From positions 42,736-106,735 of the forward strand of contig JAAENP010000005.1 in assembly GCA_024224155.1 (NCBI GenBank): a stretch of DNA of 64,000 bases. The letters are read 5' to 3'. The translations under genes were made by a program, and so were the position numbers. A model generated the notes under the pieces. The model was not told the origin of the DNA. It worked only from the letters and a program-made list of their open reading frames with translations, and did not search any database. Source of the DNA: a bacterium (GTDB lineage: Bacteria > Acidobacteriota > Thermoanaerobaculia > Multivoradales > JAHEKO01). Numbering within the stretch: the stretch's first letter is position 1; every line of letters begins with the position of its first letter. This document shows, piece after piece, positions 20,868 to 32,144 of this stretch.

Positions 20868-21746
20868 TCAAGCGGCCGGAAGGAGCAGGCGTAGCGTGTC
20901 TTGCGCGAGTGATACTACGAGCGGCCGACCCGGCTCCCGAGCCAGGACGTCGCCGTCGATCTGGAAGGGAACCTCCGGCCCGGCTTTGAGTTTCACCTGC
21001 CGGGTCGGTTCGAGTGCGCTCTCGCGGAGCCTCAAATGGCGACCGAGGAGAAGGGAGAGGGCGAACCTTACCGCGCCTCCGCGTCCTCTTCCCGAAAAGA
21101 GAAAGAGCTGCAGCTTCCCGTCATCGGCGCGAGGCGTCAGCTTGAAGGGCCCGCCGTAACGAAGGATGTTCGAAGCGACAGCCAGGGTTACGCGGTGAGT
21201 TCGGGATTGCGACTCGACCTCGAAGACCGGGAACGGATACCTGACGAGCGAGCGCAGAATCGCCGGCACCACCGAGGCCCAGCCCAACCACTTCTTCTCC
21301 CGGGGCCGCAAGGACGCGATCAGGAAAGCGTCGACCCCGGCGGACGCCTGCATCAGAAAAGGGGTCTCGCCTGCCAGTCCGACGCCGAGGCGAGTTTCGC
21401 GGGCGCCGGCGTAGGCACGCGCGGCCCTGACCGGTCGTACCGGAACCCCGAGCTCCAGAGCCATGACGTTCATCGTGCCGGTGGGCAGGAAGGCGAGCGC
21501 GGTCTCTGAGCCGAGGATCCCGGCGGCGCATTCGCGCAGAGTGCCGTCGCCGCCAAGCGCAAAGACCGTTTCGACGCCTTCCGCTGCGGCTTCGCGGGCG
21601 CGGCTCTCGGCGTCTCCGGGTCCGCGAGTGGGAATCGGCGTCGCCTCGAATCCACTCTGTCGAAGACCGGCAAGCAGCTTCGCAAGAAGTGCCGGCGAAC
21701 GCCGCTTGCCGGCGAGTGGATTGAAAACGACGACCGCGGACCTCAA
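20868..21746 (-). CDS. Diacylglycerol/lipid kinase (YegS/DgkB-like)
   Basis: This 292-aa protein belongs to the diacylglycerol-kinase catalytic family. It has NPLAGKR, ALGGDGTLRECA and LPTGTMNVMA (the usual form is GTxND or GTxNN), with QIDGD near the C-terminus. Members phosphorylate diacylglycerol, sphingosine-like lipids or phosphatidylglycerol at the inner membrane. The predicted start is TTG 21746, 16 bases after ruvB. Its place inside a recombination-repair operon probably reflects packing of unrelated genes. Confidence 0.85.
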   Translation of the reverse strand: MRSAVVVFNPLAGKRRSPALLAKLLAGLRQSGFEATPIPTRGPGDAESRAREAAAEGVETVFALGGDGTLRECAAGILGSETALAFLPTGTMNVMALELGVPVRPVRAARAYAGARETRLGVGLAGETPFLMQASAGVDAFLIASLRPREKKWLGWASVVPAILRSLVRYPFPVFEVESQSRTHRVTLAVASNILRYGGPFKLTPRADDGKLQLFLFSGRGRGGAVRFALSLLLGRHLRLRESALEPTRQVKLKAGPEVPFQIDGDVLAREPGRPLVVSLAQDTLRLLLPAA

Positions 21747-21762
21747 GACGCTCTCGGTCGGG

Positions 21763-22788
21763 CTAGAACAAAGAGCCGACGGCGCCCGAGGGCGGTTGTA
21801 TGCCCAGGTGGTCGTAGGCTCGACGGGTGGCGATCCGACCGCGCGGAGTTCTCTGCAGAAATCCCTCCTGGATCAGGTAGGGCTCGTAGAGATCTTCGAG
21901 CGTGCCACGGTCTTCGCCGACCGCCGCGGCGAGAGCCTGAATGCCGGCTGGACCGCCCTGATACTGGTCGATCAGGGTCGCCAGAATCTTGCGATCGACC
22001 TCGTCGAACCCGAACTCGTCGACCTCGAGCAGTTCGAGGGCGCTGCTTGCGGACTCGAGGTCGATTGTGCCGTTGCCGTGAACCTGTGCGTAGTCGCGCA
22101 CCCGGCGAAGCAAGCGGTTGGCGATCCTCGGCGTGCCGCGACTTCGACCGGCAAGCTCTTGGGCCCCAGCTTGGTCAACCGCGATTTCGAGCAGTTGGCC
22201 GGACCGGCGAACAATGGTCGCCAGTTCCTTGGGTTGATAGAAGTCGAGCCGGTGGACAATGCCGAAGCGGGCCCGGAGGGGGGCGGTAATGAGCCCGGCT
22301 CGAGTGGTTGCGCCGACGAGCGTAAAGGGCGGCAGGTCGATGCGCATCGTCCGAGCCGCGGGCCCCTGTCCGATGACCAGGTCGAGCGAATAGTCTTCGA
22401 GTGCCGGGTAGAGGATTTCCTCCACCGTCGGCCCCAAGCGGTGAATCTCGTCGATGAAGAGAACCTCGCCCGGCTGGAGGTTGGTCAGGATTGCCGCGAG
22501 ATCACCGGCACGTTCCAGAACCGGACCGGAGGTCGTCCGAATCGAGGTTTCCATTTCTTGCGCGATAATGTGAGCGAGGGTGGTCTTGCCGAGCCCGGGC
22601 GGCCCGAAGAGAAGCACGTGATCGAGCGACTCGCGCCGGCCGCGGGCGGCCTCCACGAATACTCGGAGCTTGTCGACGATGCGCGTCTGCCCGACGTACT
22701 CGGAAAGTGTTCTGGGCCGGAGCGAGATCTCGACACCCAGGTCCTCCGAGTCCGGAGCACCGGACATGAGCTGTCGGTCGGGAGACAT
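21763..22788 (-). CDS. ruvB: Holliday junction branch-migration ATPase RuvB
   Basis: This 341-aa AAA+ motor drives Holliday junction branch migration with RuvA. Walker A is [12 protein letters not shown] and Walker B is LFIDEIHRL. Sensor 1 lies around GATTRAG, with the arginine finger region near APLRARFG. The winged-helix C-terminus includes [16 protein letters not shown]. The N-terminus carries the conserved [13 protein letters not shown]. It lies 66 bases downstream of ruvA in the same direction. Confidence 0.96.
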   Translation of the reverse strand: MSPDRQLMSGAPDSEDLGVEISLRPRTLSEYVGQTRIVDKLRVFVEAARGRRESLDHVLLFGPPGLGKTTLAHIIAQEMETSIRTTSGPVLERAGDLAAILTNLQPGEVLFIDEIHRLGPTVEEILYPALEDYSLDLVIGQGPAARTMRIDLPPFTLVGATTRAGLITAPLRARFGIVHRLDFYQPKELATIVRRSGQLLEIAVDQAGAQELAGRSRGTPRIANRLLRRVRDYAQVHGNGTIDLESASSALELLEVDEFGFDEVDRKILATLIDQYQGGPAGIQALAAAVGEDRGTLEDLYEPYLIQEGFLQRTPRGRIATRRAYDHLGIQPPSGAVGSLF

Positions 22789-22854
22789 CCAGGCTATTGT
22801 AGCGGCCGCTGTCGGGTTCAGCCGAAGAGACTCCTGCCGGTTTCAGGACCGGTC

Positions 22855-23448
22855 TCAGGCGCGCGAGAGAAAGTTCAAACTGGCTCTGAGTAGATCTTCG
22901 GAGTCGCCATCGGGATTCTTCGCTCGCGCTTTGGCCAGGGCTTTCTCGGCGTCGCCACTGCGGTAGCCCAGGTTGACGAGCGCGGCGAGGAGGTCGTCGT
23001 CGGGCGAGGCGGCAACGCTCGCGGCGAGATCGCCGCCCAGGTCGCGGACTCTATCCTTGAGCTCGATCACCATGCGTTGCGCGGTCTTCTTGCCGATGCC
23101 GGGAATGGTGGCCAGGCGGACCACATTCTCGCTCGAGATCGAGCTAACCAGGTCCTCGGGTGCCATGCCGGAGAGAATCACGCGCGCGAGCCGAGGCCCG
23201 ATGCCCGAGACACCGATAAGCAACTCGAAGAGGCTACGTTCGCGTGCCGTCCAGAATCCGAACAGCTCGATCGCGTCGGCACGCACGTGGGTATGAACAA
23301 ACAGACCGATGGGTTCGGCCTTGTCGGATCGATCCAGCTCCGAGTAGGTCGAAAGCGGAATCGCCAGCTGATAGCCGACTCCGGCAACGTCGAGCAAGAC
23401 GGCCTCAGGGCCGGCGTCGAGGACTTTGCCGCGCAGATAGCCGATCAT
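22855..23448 (-). CDS. ruvA: Holliday junction-binding protein RuvA
   Basis: This 197-aa protein forms the tetramer that binds four-way junctions and recruits RuvB. The N-terminal OB domain begins MIGYLRGKVLD and contains GVGYQLAIP. Two helix-hairpin-helix motifs follow (IGVSGIGPRLA and ATIPGIGKKTAQRMV). The C-terminal domain III, after an Asp/Ala-rich linker, has DDLLAALVNLGYRSGDAEKA. No ruvC is present in the window. Confidence 0.95.
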   Translation of the reverse strand: MIGYLRGKVLDAGPEAVLLDVAGVGYQLAIPLSTYSELDRSDKAEPIGLFVHTHVRADAIELFGFWTARERSLFELLIGVSGIGPRLARVILSGMAPEDLVSSISSENVVRLATIPGIGKKTAQRMVIELKDRVRDLGGDLAASVAASPDDDLLAALVNLGYRSGDAEKALAKARAKNPDGDSEDLLRASLNFLSRA

Positions 23449-23479
23449 CGGGTAGAGATCCTGACGAGGCCTTCCGCGA

Positions 23480-25405
23480 TCAGCCGGAGGCCGGGCCGGC
23501 CTGGTCGAGGGCGAAGGTCGCCAGCAATTGCGGGTCGAAGGAAACCTCGAGCTCTTCTCTGCGTTCCGCGATCAATGCCGAGACCAGCTGTCCAGCACGC
23601 TGCCTCGAAATCGTCTCGCGAGTGGAGGTTTTCTGCCTTGCGAACTCGGCTGGATCCATGCGCACCCTTTCGACTACCTCGAACATCAGGGCGCCGTTGT
23701 CCGTAGCCATTGGACCGACGACGCTGCCCTCGTCGGCGTCAAGTGCCGCTTGGGCGACTTCCCGGTTGTTGCCCAGGGAGCCGACGGCGTCATTGAGGCC
23801 GAAGCTGTCGGTCTCCTCGATGCTCGCGTCGATCGAGGAGGCGAGAGCGTCGAGTCCCAATTTTCGATCCGCGTCCAAGCGATCGAGCGCCGCCTCGCGC
23901 TCCATCTCGGCGCGCAGCTGGGCCTCGGCTTCCGTGCGGACCTCGTCGAGCTCGGGGATGCGAGGCTCTTGGATCTCCGCCAAGCGCAGGAGCGCCCAGC
24001 CGCGGGTGATTCGGACCGGCTCGGAGATCGCGCTGATCTCGAGATCGAAGGCGGCAGTCGCGAACGGCGTCGAACGCCCGACCGAGGGCACGTTCTCGTT
24101 CAACGCGAACGCCGGAGTTGCCTGGAAGGTGACGGTGTCGTCGGTCTCCGCGACCGCCGCGAGATCGAGCTCTGAAGAGGTGAGCCGCTCATAGAGCTCA
24201 TTCGCCTTCTGTTCGGCGGCTTCGCTCGACCGTTCCACCAGCAAGCGTTGGCGTATGCCGACTTCGACTTCTTCGAAGGGCGACAGGCCGCCATCTTCGC
24301 GCTCGAGAACCTCGATCAGGTGGTAGCCGAAGTCGGTCCGGACGGGACCGGTGATCTGCCCGGCCGGTGTCGAGAAGGCCGCGTCTTCGAAGGCCTCGAC
24401 CATCGCGCCACGGCCGAAGAGCCCCAGGTCGCCGCCCCGCGTCTTGCTGCTCGGATCTTCCGAAAGCTCGGTGGCGAGGTTCGCGAAATCCTCGCCGGCC
24501 GCGACCCGCTGTTTGGCATCTTCGAGTAGCCGAACGGCCTCTTGCTCGCTGCGGCTGTCGTTGACCTGGAGGAGGATATGTCGCGCACGCACCTGCTCGG
24601 GTCGGTCGAACTCGTCCTGATGACCGTCGTAGTAGGCGCGAAGCTCATCGGGTGTCAGGGTCAGCGAGTTTCGAACCTGTTCGATGTCGACGACCAGATA
24701 CTCGGCGACCCGGCGTTCCGGGGTCTCGAAGGAATCCTGATGCTCGGTGTAATAGGAAACCAGGTCCTCGTCAGCGAAGACCGCCGCTTCTGCCAGTGCC
24801 GAGTAGGGCGCCTTGAAGAAACGGATCTTCGCACGCTCGACCTGCCGCCGATACTCATCTTCGACCTCGGCGTCGGAGATGTACAGGTTCTGGGTTACCA
24901 GGCCTCTGATCTTGTCGAGCAGGAGATCCTGGCGCAGGCTGGCCTCGAAACCGTCGGTGGTGTAGCCGTTCTGGCGGAGAATGCGCTCGTATTCCTTGGT
25001 GCCGATGAAGGCTCCGCCTTCGGCTTGAAAGACCGGCAGATTCAAAATCTGCTTCTGGAGCTCTTCGTTGGTGATCTGAAGCCCGAGCCGATCGGCTTCG
25101 AAGAGGAGGATGCGATCGGCGACAAGAGTATCGAGCACCTGCTGATGAAGGCCCAGTTGTCTAGCGAAGTCGGCATTGAACTGCTCGCCATAGGCCTGTC
25201 GATAGAAGTCCTCCATGCGGCGGTAGGCGCTCTCGAACTCTCGATAGGACACGGTCCTGTCGCCCACCGTGACGGCGACGTCGGTGCCTCCGCCGCCGCC
25301 ACCGGGATCACCGAGACCGACGAACGCGACCAGGATGAAAGCAATGATCACCAGCCAGAGAACCCAGCTCAGGTATTTCAGGTTGTCGCGAAAGGCTTTC
25401 AGCAT
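23480..25405 (-). CDS. PpiD-like periplasmic peptidyl-prolyl isomerase (SurA_N/parvulin)
   Basis: This 641-aa protein has one N-terminal membrane anchor (LSWVLWLVIIAFILVAFVGL, ~14-33), then a SurA-type N-terminal chaperone region. A parvulin domain is centred near residues 270-365, with RARHILLQV, DLGLFGRG and FGYHLIEV. The organisation matches PpiD/YfgM-type foldases that assist proteins emerging from the Sec translocon. A GGAGGT ribosome site precedes ATG 25405. It is the first gene of a minus-strand series leading to ruvAB and is divergent from the FecR/mre operon. Confidence 0.88.
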   Translation of the reverse strand: MLKAFRDNLKYLSWVLWLVIIAFILVAFVGLGDPGGGGGGTDVAVTVGDRTVSYREFESAYRRMEDFYRQAYGEQFNADFARQLGLHQQVLDTLVADRILLFEADRLGLQITNEELQKQILNLPVFQAEGGAFIGTKEYERILRQNGYTTDGFEASLRQDLLLDKIRGLVTQNLYISDAEVEDEYRRQVERAKIRFFKAPYSALAEAAVFADEDLVSYYTEHQDSFETPERRVAEYLVVDIEQVRNSLTLTPDELRAYYDGHQDEFDRPEQVRARHILLQVNDSRSEQEAVRLLEDAKQRVAAGEDFANLATELSEDPSSKTRGGDLGLFGRGAMVEAFEDAAFSTPAGQITGPVRTDFGYHLIEVLEREDGGLSPFEEVEVGIRQRLLVERSSEAAEQKANELYERLTSSELDLAAVAETDDTVTFQATPAFALNENVPSVGRSTPFATAAFDLEISAISEPVRITRGWALLRLAEIQEPRIPELDEVRTEAEAQLRAEMEREAALDRLDADRKLGLDALASSIDASIEETDSFGLNDAVGSLGNNREVAQAALDADEGSVVGPMATDNGALMFEVVERVRMDPAEFARQKTSTRETISRQRAGQLVSALIAERREELEVSFDPQLLATFALDQAGPASG

Positions 25406-25510
25406 CGATTTGACCTCCGAGGCCCGGAAGCGGGCCGGCCAGGGAGTTTAGCAGGCCGGGAGCTCGCGGTGCCCCGGCGGGAGCCGGCGGGCGGATCTTT
25501 CCGCCGGGAA

Positions 25511-25529
25511 TTTGCGCGCGACGCGCAAA
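25511..25529. promoter_or_regulatory. Perfect 8-bp palindrome, candidate operator
   Basis: TTTGCGCG (25511-25518) and CGCGCAAA (25522-25529) form a perfect inverted repeat around a 3-base centre. It lies in the divergent gap between the ppiD-like gene and the FecR/mre operon, centred about 37 bases upstream of the extended -10 at 25551-25559. No T-run follows, so it looks like a protein-binding site more than a terminator. The regulator is unknown. Confidence 0.5.
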
Positions 25530-25550
25530 CCACGGTGAACATTGGCTTTG

Positions 25551-25559
25551 TGCTATATT
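25551..25559 (+). promoter_or_regulatory. Extended -10 promoter of the FecR-mre operon
   Basis: TGCTATATT matches an extended -10 element (TGn followed by TATATT, 5 of 6 to consensus). It sits about 28 bases upstream of the GTG start of the FecR-domain gene, in an AT-richer patch of a GC-rich region. No good -35 at 17 bases is visible, which is common for extended -10 promoters. This likely starts transcription through mreB. Confidence 0.5.
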
Positions 25560-25586
25560 CGCCGCTTCCGAAATTCGGAGAGTTCG

Positions 25587-27850
<2,264 letters not shown>

Positions 27851-27908
27851 GTGGCCGGTCTCCGCTTGCACTTCGCACAGTCGAATTGTTCTGGACCAAA
27901 GGTGAAGG

Positions 27909-28751
27909 GTGACGGAGAAGCGCATCCGTTGGCTGCTTGTCGGCGTCTTGTTGGCGCAGCTGGTTCTGCTCAGCGCCCAAGTGCGCTCGGACGATCAGGC
28001 CCACAATCTGCTGGAGGCGTCGATGCTGCGCCTGGTGGCGCCCCTGGCGAAAGGCGTCGATGCCACGGCACGCGCCGTTTCCGGATTGCGCGAAGGCTTC
28101 GAGACCCGCAAGGCTCTTCGCGCCGACAACGAGAAGCTCAGGAGCGAGCTAGAGACCATGCGTCGGCAGCGAGTCGAGACCTTCGGGCTCGAGCAAAAGC
28201 TGGAGCTGCTGTCGAAAGCGGCGAGCTACGCTCAGTCTTCTGGCGTTCGGCCGCGGGTGGCCGATGTTGTGTTGCTCGACTATGGATCCTGGCAGCAGAC
28301 CCTGATGCTCTACGCCGGCGAGGAGGGCGTCGATCGCCAACAGCCCGTGGTTACCGATGCCGGCCTGGTCGGGAGGGTCGTGGTCCCGGCGGGGCGCTAC
28401 GCCAAGGTCCAGATGATCACCGACCGCTCGGCCAGCGTCGGCGCCATGATCGAACGCACGCGACGGCAAGGGGTGGTTCGAGGTGGCGAGCGCGGTCTTC
28501 TCGAGATGGACTTCGTGCCGTTACAGGAAGAGGTCAAGGTGGGCGACCGTGTCCTCACCGCCGGGATAGACGGTGTCTATCCGCGCGGGATTCCGGTCGG
28601 CACGGTGGTCTCGGTGACCCCTGGGGGAGAGCTGTTTCACGAGATTGTGCTGGTACCGGCGGTCGATCTGGGCCAGTTGGATCAGGTTTTCTTGCTGCAG
28701 CCGGAGCAGGTTCCTGTCGACATGTTGGAAGCCGACGATGCGGGCGGTTAA
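27909..28751 (+). CDS. mreC: Rod shape-determining protein MreC
   Basis: This 280-aa periplasmic scaffold of the elongasome has a short cytoplasmic tail, one membrane helix (~8-23), a coiled coil (~65-100) and the beta-barrel MreC domain. That domain has QPVVTDAGLVGRVV, ITDRSASVGAMIERTRRQG and GDRVLTAGIDGVYPRGIPVG. The start is GTG 27909, close after AAGG. Its last 14 bases overlap the mreD start, indicating coupled translation. Confidence 0.93.
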   Translation: MTEKRIRWLLVGVLLAQLVLLSAQVRSDDQAHNLLEASMLRLVAPLAKGVDATARAVSGLREGFETRKALRADNEKLRSELETMRRQRVETFGLEQKLELLSKAASYAQSSGVRPRVADVVLLDYGSWQQTLMLYAGEEGVDRQQPVVTDAGLVGRVVVPAGRYAKVQMITDRSASVGAMIERTRRQGVVRGGERGLLEMDFVPLQEEVKVGDRVLTAGIDGVYPRGIPVGTVVSVTPGGELFHEIVLVPAVDLGQLDQVFLLQPEQVPVDMLEADDAGG

Positions 28752-29247
28752 GTTCTTGGCAGGCCTGCTCGTGGCCGCGATGGTTCATGTGCTCGGAGTC
28801 CGGTTGTTCGATGGTTTCTCATCGGCGATCGATGTTTTCTTGGTGGTCGCACTGTTCAACGCTCTCGGCGGCAGCCCGCTTGCCGGGCTTCTGGGCGGGT
28901 TGGTGACCGGCTGGTGCGCGGATGCTATGACCGGAGGTCTCTACGGAACCTACGGTTTCTGCAACACGCTGGTGGGCTACGGTGCCGCAGTGGCGGCGCA
29001 GAGGCTGGTGATCGAGAAGACCAGCGGCGTATTTCTTCTCTTTTCCCTGGGTGCGGCGGTTCAGCAGCTGCTTCTCGTGGCACTCTCGCGTCTTCTGCGC
29101 CCCGGCGCGGCGCCGCCGGAGTTGACCTGGCTCATGGTCATGTTCGCGACGGTAGGACTGACCGGTGCCGTCGGTTTCATGTTGCAGGGGCGGGCGTTGC
29201 GCTGGCGCAACACCTGGCGCCGCAACCGAGCCGCCAGGCTTCGATGA
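28738..29247 (+). CDS. mreD: Rod shape-determining membrane protein MreD
   Basis: This 169-aa hydrophobic protein has about five membrane helices, including an N-terminal one at VKFLAGLLVAAMVHVLGV, a glycine-rich stretch LAGLLGGLVTGWCADAMTGG and a helix at LTWLMVMFATVGLTGAVGF. Sequence conservation in MreD is low, so the call rests on topology, length and the mreB-mreC-X-mrdA context. ATG 28738 overlaps the end of mreC. The C-terminus is Arg-rich (WRNTWRRNRAARLR), as expected for a cytoplasmic tail. Confidence 0.88.
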   Translation: MRAVKFLAGLLVAAMVHVLGVRLFDGFSSAIDVFLVVALFNALGGSPLAGLLGGLVTGWCADAMTGGLYGTYGFCNTLVGYGAAVAAQRLVIEKTSGVFLLFSLGAAVQQLLLVALSRLLRPGAAPPELTWLMVMFATVGLTGAVGFMLQGRALRWRNTWRRNRAARLR

Positions 29248-29260
29248 GGCTCGTTCGGTG

Positions 29261-31048
29261 ATGGAAGTCCGTGAACATCGAGACGATCTGGTCCGCCGGC
29301 TACCGGCGCTGCGGCTGGTGTTCCTGATCGTGGTCGCATTGATTGCGTCGTGTTATTGGCTCGTCCAGGTTGTGCACGGCACCTTCTATCGCGAGCGGGC
29401 CGAGAACAACCGCTTGCGCAAGGCGGCGATTCAAGCTCCCCGTGGCCTGATCTACGACCGCCATGGTCGCCTTCTGGTCGAGAACATTCCGAGCTACCGG
29501 CTCCTGTTCGATCGCAGCAGGAGTGCCGATTTCGACGCCAGTATTCGATTCGCTTCTCAGGTTCTGGACAGACCGGCGGATGATCTGCAGCGAGTACTGG
29601 AAAGAGCGCGTGGAGCTTCGGTGTACAAACCGGTGCTTCTTGCCGAAGACCTGGCGTTGGCCCAGGTGGCGCGGTTCTCGGTAGAGGCGCTGGAGCATCC
29701 TGAGTTCGAGATCGACGTCGAGCACTTGCGCCTCTACCGGCATGGCCCGACGACCGCGCACGTGCTCGGCTATCTCGGAGAAGCGACCGACCGGGAGCTC
29801 CAGCTGGCGGCCGGAGAGCTTGGCGCCGGTGACCTGGTCGGCCGCCGCGGCATCGAGAGCAGGCGCGATTCGTATTTGCGGGGGCGTGACGGGGAGAGAG
29901 TCGTGGTCGTCGACAGCCGGGGAAGGCTTCGCGAAGAGTATGGCAACCGCCAGGCCTTTTCCGGGCGTGATCTGCAATTGGCATTGGACCTCGATCTTCA
30001 AGAAGAAGCGGCTCGCTACTTCGAGAACCGCGTCGGTGCCGCGATTGCCCTCGATCCGCGCAACGGCGAGATCCTGGCCTTCGCGTCGTCCCCCTCGTAT
30101 AACCCGAACGTGTTCGCGCGCCGTCTCGATCGCGATCAGTGGCAGAACATCGTGGAGGCCCCGAACGATCCGCTCCAAAACCGGGCGGTCCAGAATACCT
30201 ACTCACCCGGCTCGGTTTTCAAGATCGTGGTAGCGGTAGCGGGTCTCGAAGAAGCGGTGGTCAACGAGAAGGACCGGGTTTTCTGCCGGGGCGCTACCAG
30301 AATCTACAATCGGCGGTTCCGGTGCTGGAAGGCGGCCGGGCACGGCTCGGTGAATCTTCATCAGGCGATCCGAGAATCCTGCGACGTGTTCTTCTACCAT
30401 CTGGGGCAGAAGCTTGGAATCGAGAAAATCGCGCACTATGCGAGGCTGTTCGGACTCGGCGGGACCACCGGAATCGATCTCGAAGGTGAAAAACGAGGGT
30501 TGGTGCCGGACCTGGAGTGGAGCCTCAAGGCCCGTGGCGAGCCCTGGTACCCGGGCGAGACGATTTCCGTGGCAATCGGCCAGGGCCCGCTGCTGGTCAC
30601 GCCGCTGCAGATGGCGTCCTTGATGGCGGTCTTTGCCAACGGCGGCTATCGGATAGAGCCGCATCTCGTGGCTCGGGACGGCACCGCTCCGCGGCGGGAG
30701 GTGGCCGTCGGGCGCGCGTCGCTCGAGGTCGTGCGCAAGGCGCTCTGGGCGGTGGTCAACGACCGTGGCACCGGCGCCAGCGCCCGGCTCCGAAACGTCG
30801 ACATCGCGGGCAAGACCGGCACGGTTCAGGTCGTCGAGCAAAAGGCCTGGATCGATAGCAGCGAGCTGCCCTTCGAGAAGAGAGACCATGCCTGGTTCGG
30901 CTCCTTCGCTCCCGCCGAAGACGCCGAGCTGGTGGTCGTGGTTTTTGTCGAACATGGAGGCAAGGGCTCGGAGGCGGCCGCGCCGCTTGCCAGGAATCTC
31001 TACGAGAAGTACTTCAACGGGGCCGACGGTGCTCGCGACCTTTCCTGA
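29261..31048 (+). CDS. mrdA: Penicillin-binding protein 2 (elongation transpeptidase)
   Basis: This 595-aa class B PBP cross-links peptidoglycan during elongation. A membrane anchor lies at ~17-38 and the pedestal domain begins at APRGLIYDRHGRLLVEN. The active-site serine is S318 in SPGSVFK (SxxK), the second motif is SCD in RESCDVFFYHLG, and the third is KTGT in IAGKTGTVQV. The ATG at 29261 follows 13 bases after mreD. The rodA start overlaps its 3' end, as expected for a PBP2-RodA pair. Confidence 0.95.
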   Translation: MEVREHRDDLVRRLPALRLVFLIVVALIASCYWLVQVVHGTFYRERAENNRLRKAAIQAPRGLIYDRHGRLLVENIPSYRLLFDRSRSADFDASIRFASQVLDRPADDLQRVLERARGASVYKPVLLAEDLALAQVARFSVEALEHPEFEIDVEHLRLYRHGPTTAHVLGYLGEATDRELQLAAGELGAGDLVGRRGIESRRDSYLRGRDGERVVVVDSRGRLREEYGNRQAFSGRDLQLALDLDLQEEAARYFENRVGAAIALDPRNGEILAFASSPSYNPNVFARRLDRDQWQNIVEAPNDPLQNRAVQNTYSPGSVFKIVVAVAGLEEAVVNEKDRVFCRGATRIYNRRFRCWKAAGHGSVNLHQAIRESCDVFFYHLGQKLGIEKIAHYARLFGLGGTTGIDLEGEKRGLVPDLEWSLKARGEPWYPGETISVAIGQGPLLVTPLQMASLMAVFANGGYRIEPHLVARDGTAPRREVAVGRASLEVVRKALWAVVNDRGTGASARLRNVDIAGKTGTVQVVEQKAWIDSSELPFEKRDHAWFGSFAPAEDAELVVVVFVEHGGKGSEAAAPLARNLYEKYFNGADGARDLS

Positions 31049-32144
31049 CCAGCAGCTGACGGTGCGACATCTCGGCGGTGTCCGGTGGGGCCTGCTTGCC
31101 TCGGCGATTTTGCTGGCCTTGATCGGGCTGGCGACCATCCACAGCGCCAGCTCAGAGCTGGCCCTGGACTATCTGCCGAAACAGGCGCTGCGCATCGTGT
31201 TGGGTCTGGTTGCATTCGCGATCGCGTTCAGTCTCGACTACCAGGTGCTGGCCAAGTTCTCGGTGCCGATCTACGCGGCGGCGATGTTCTTGCTGGTGCT
31301 GGTGCTGGTGATCGGCAGCGAGGCTGGCGGTGCCCGCAGCTGGCTGCGCGTGGGAGCCGCTCAGCTGCAGCCGTCGGACATTGCCAAACTGGCCACGATT
31401 CTGCTGCTGGCGCGCTACCTCGCCGGTATCAACCGCAGGTTCGTCCGCATTCCGCAGATTCTGGCCGCCTGCGGCATCACTGCGCTGCCCGTGCTTCTGG
31501 TGGCTCTCGAGCGAGACCTCGGCGGTGCGGCCATGTTCGTACCGATCTTGGCCGGAATGCTACTGGTCAGCGGGGTGCGCTGGAGGGTCCTGGTCGCAGG
31601 TGCGCTGGTTCTTCTGGTCCTGGGTGCGTTGGTGTGGAACTTCGCCATGTTGGATTACCAGAGAACCCGGGTAAAGACCTTTCTCTCGCCCGGCAGCGAT
31701 CCGCTCAACGCCGGTTACCAACTCCAGCAAAGCAAGATCGCGGTCGGTTCGGGCATGCTGATCGGCCGCGGCTATATGCAGGGTACCCAGAGTCAACTTC
31801 GTTTCCTGCCCGCACGCCACACCGACTTCATCTTCGCCGTGCTTGCCGAAGAGTGGGGGTTTCTCGGTGTTCTGGCCGTTCTGGTGCTGTTCTCGAGCTA
31901 CATCATGAACGGTTTCGCCGTCGCGCTCAGGGCGCGGGACCGGACCGCGATTCTCCTGGTTGTGGGTTTCCTGTCTCTGGTCTCGTTTCACGTCGTCTAC
32001 AACACCGCGATGGTCGTCGGCCTGGTCCCGATTACCGGTATTCCGCTGCCCTTCCTGTCGTACGGTGGCTCCTTCATCGTGGCCAATTTCATTGCCGCCG
32101 GACTGATTCTTGGGATCGACTTTCGTCGTTATGTCAATCGCTGA
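31029..32144 (+). CDS. rodA: RodA, SEDS-family peptidoglycan glycosyltransferase
   Basis: This 371-aa polytopic SEDS protein polymerises lipid II together with PBP2. Family signatures include GARSWLRVGAAQLQPSDIAK, LERDLGGAAMFVPI and the C-terminal GIPLPFLSYGGSFIVANF. About ten membrane helices are visible. The start is GTG 31029, inside the 3' end of mrdA (20-base overlap); an in-frame GTG at 31062 is a weaker alternative. The first 14 bases of rng overlap its end. Confidence 0.95.
   Translation: MLATFPDQQLTVRHLGGVRWGLLASAILLALIGLATIHSASSELALDYLPKQALRIVLGLVAFAIAFSLDYQVLAKFSVPIYAAAMFLLVLVLVIGSEAGGARSWLRVGAAQLQPSDIAKLATILLLARYLAGINRRFVRIPQILAACGITALPVLLVALERDLGGAAMFVPILAGMLLVSGVRWRVLVAGALVLLVLGALVWNFAMLDYQRTRVKTFLSPGSDPLNAGYQLQQSKIAVGSGMLIGRGYMQGTQSQLRFLPARHTDFIFAVLAEEWGFLGVLAVLVLFSSYIMNGFAVALRARDRTAILLVVGFLSLVSFHVVYNTAMVVGLVPITGIPLPFLSYGGSFIVANFIAAGLILGIDFRRYVNR

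Noticed and set aside
30370..30400. Odd second motif (SCD) in PBP2
   Set aside because: Class B PBP2 proteins often have Asp in place of Asn here, so it is not a defect.
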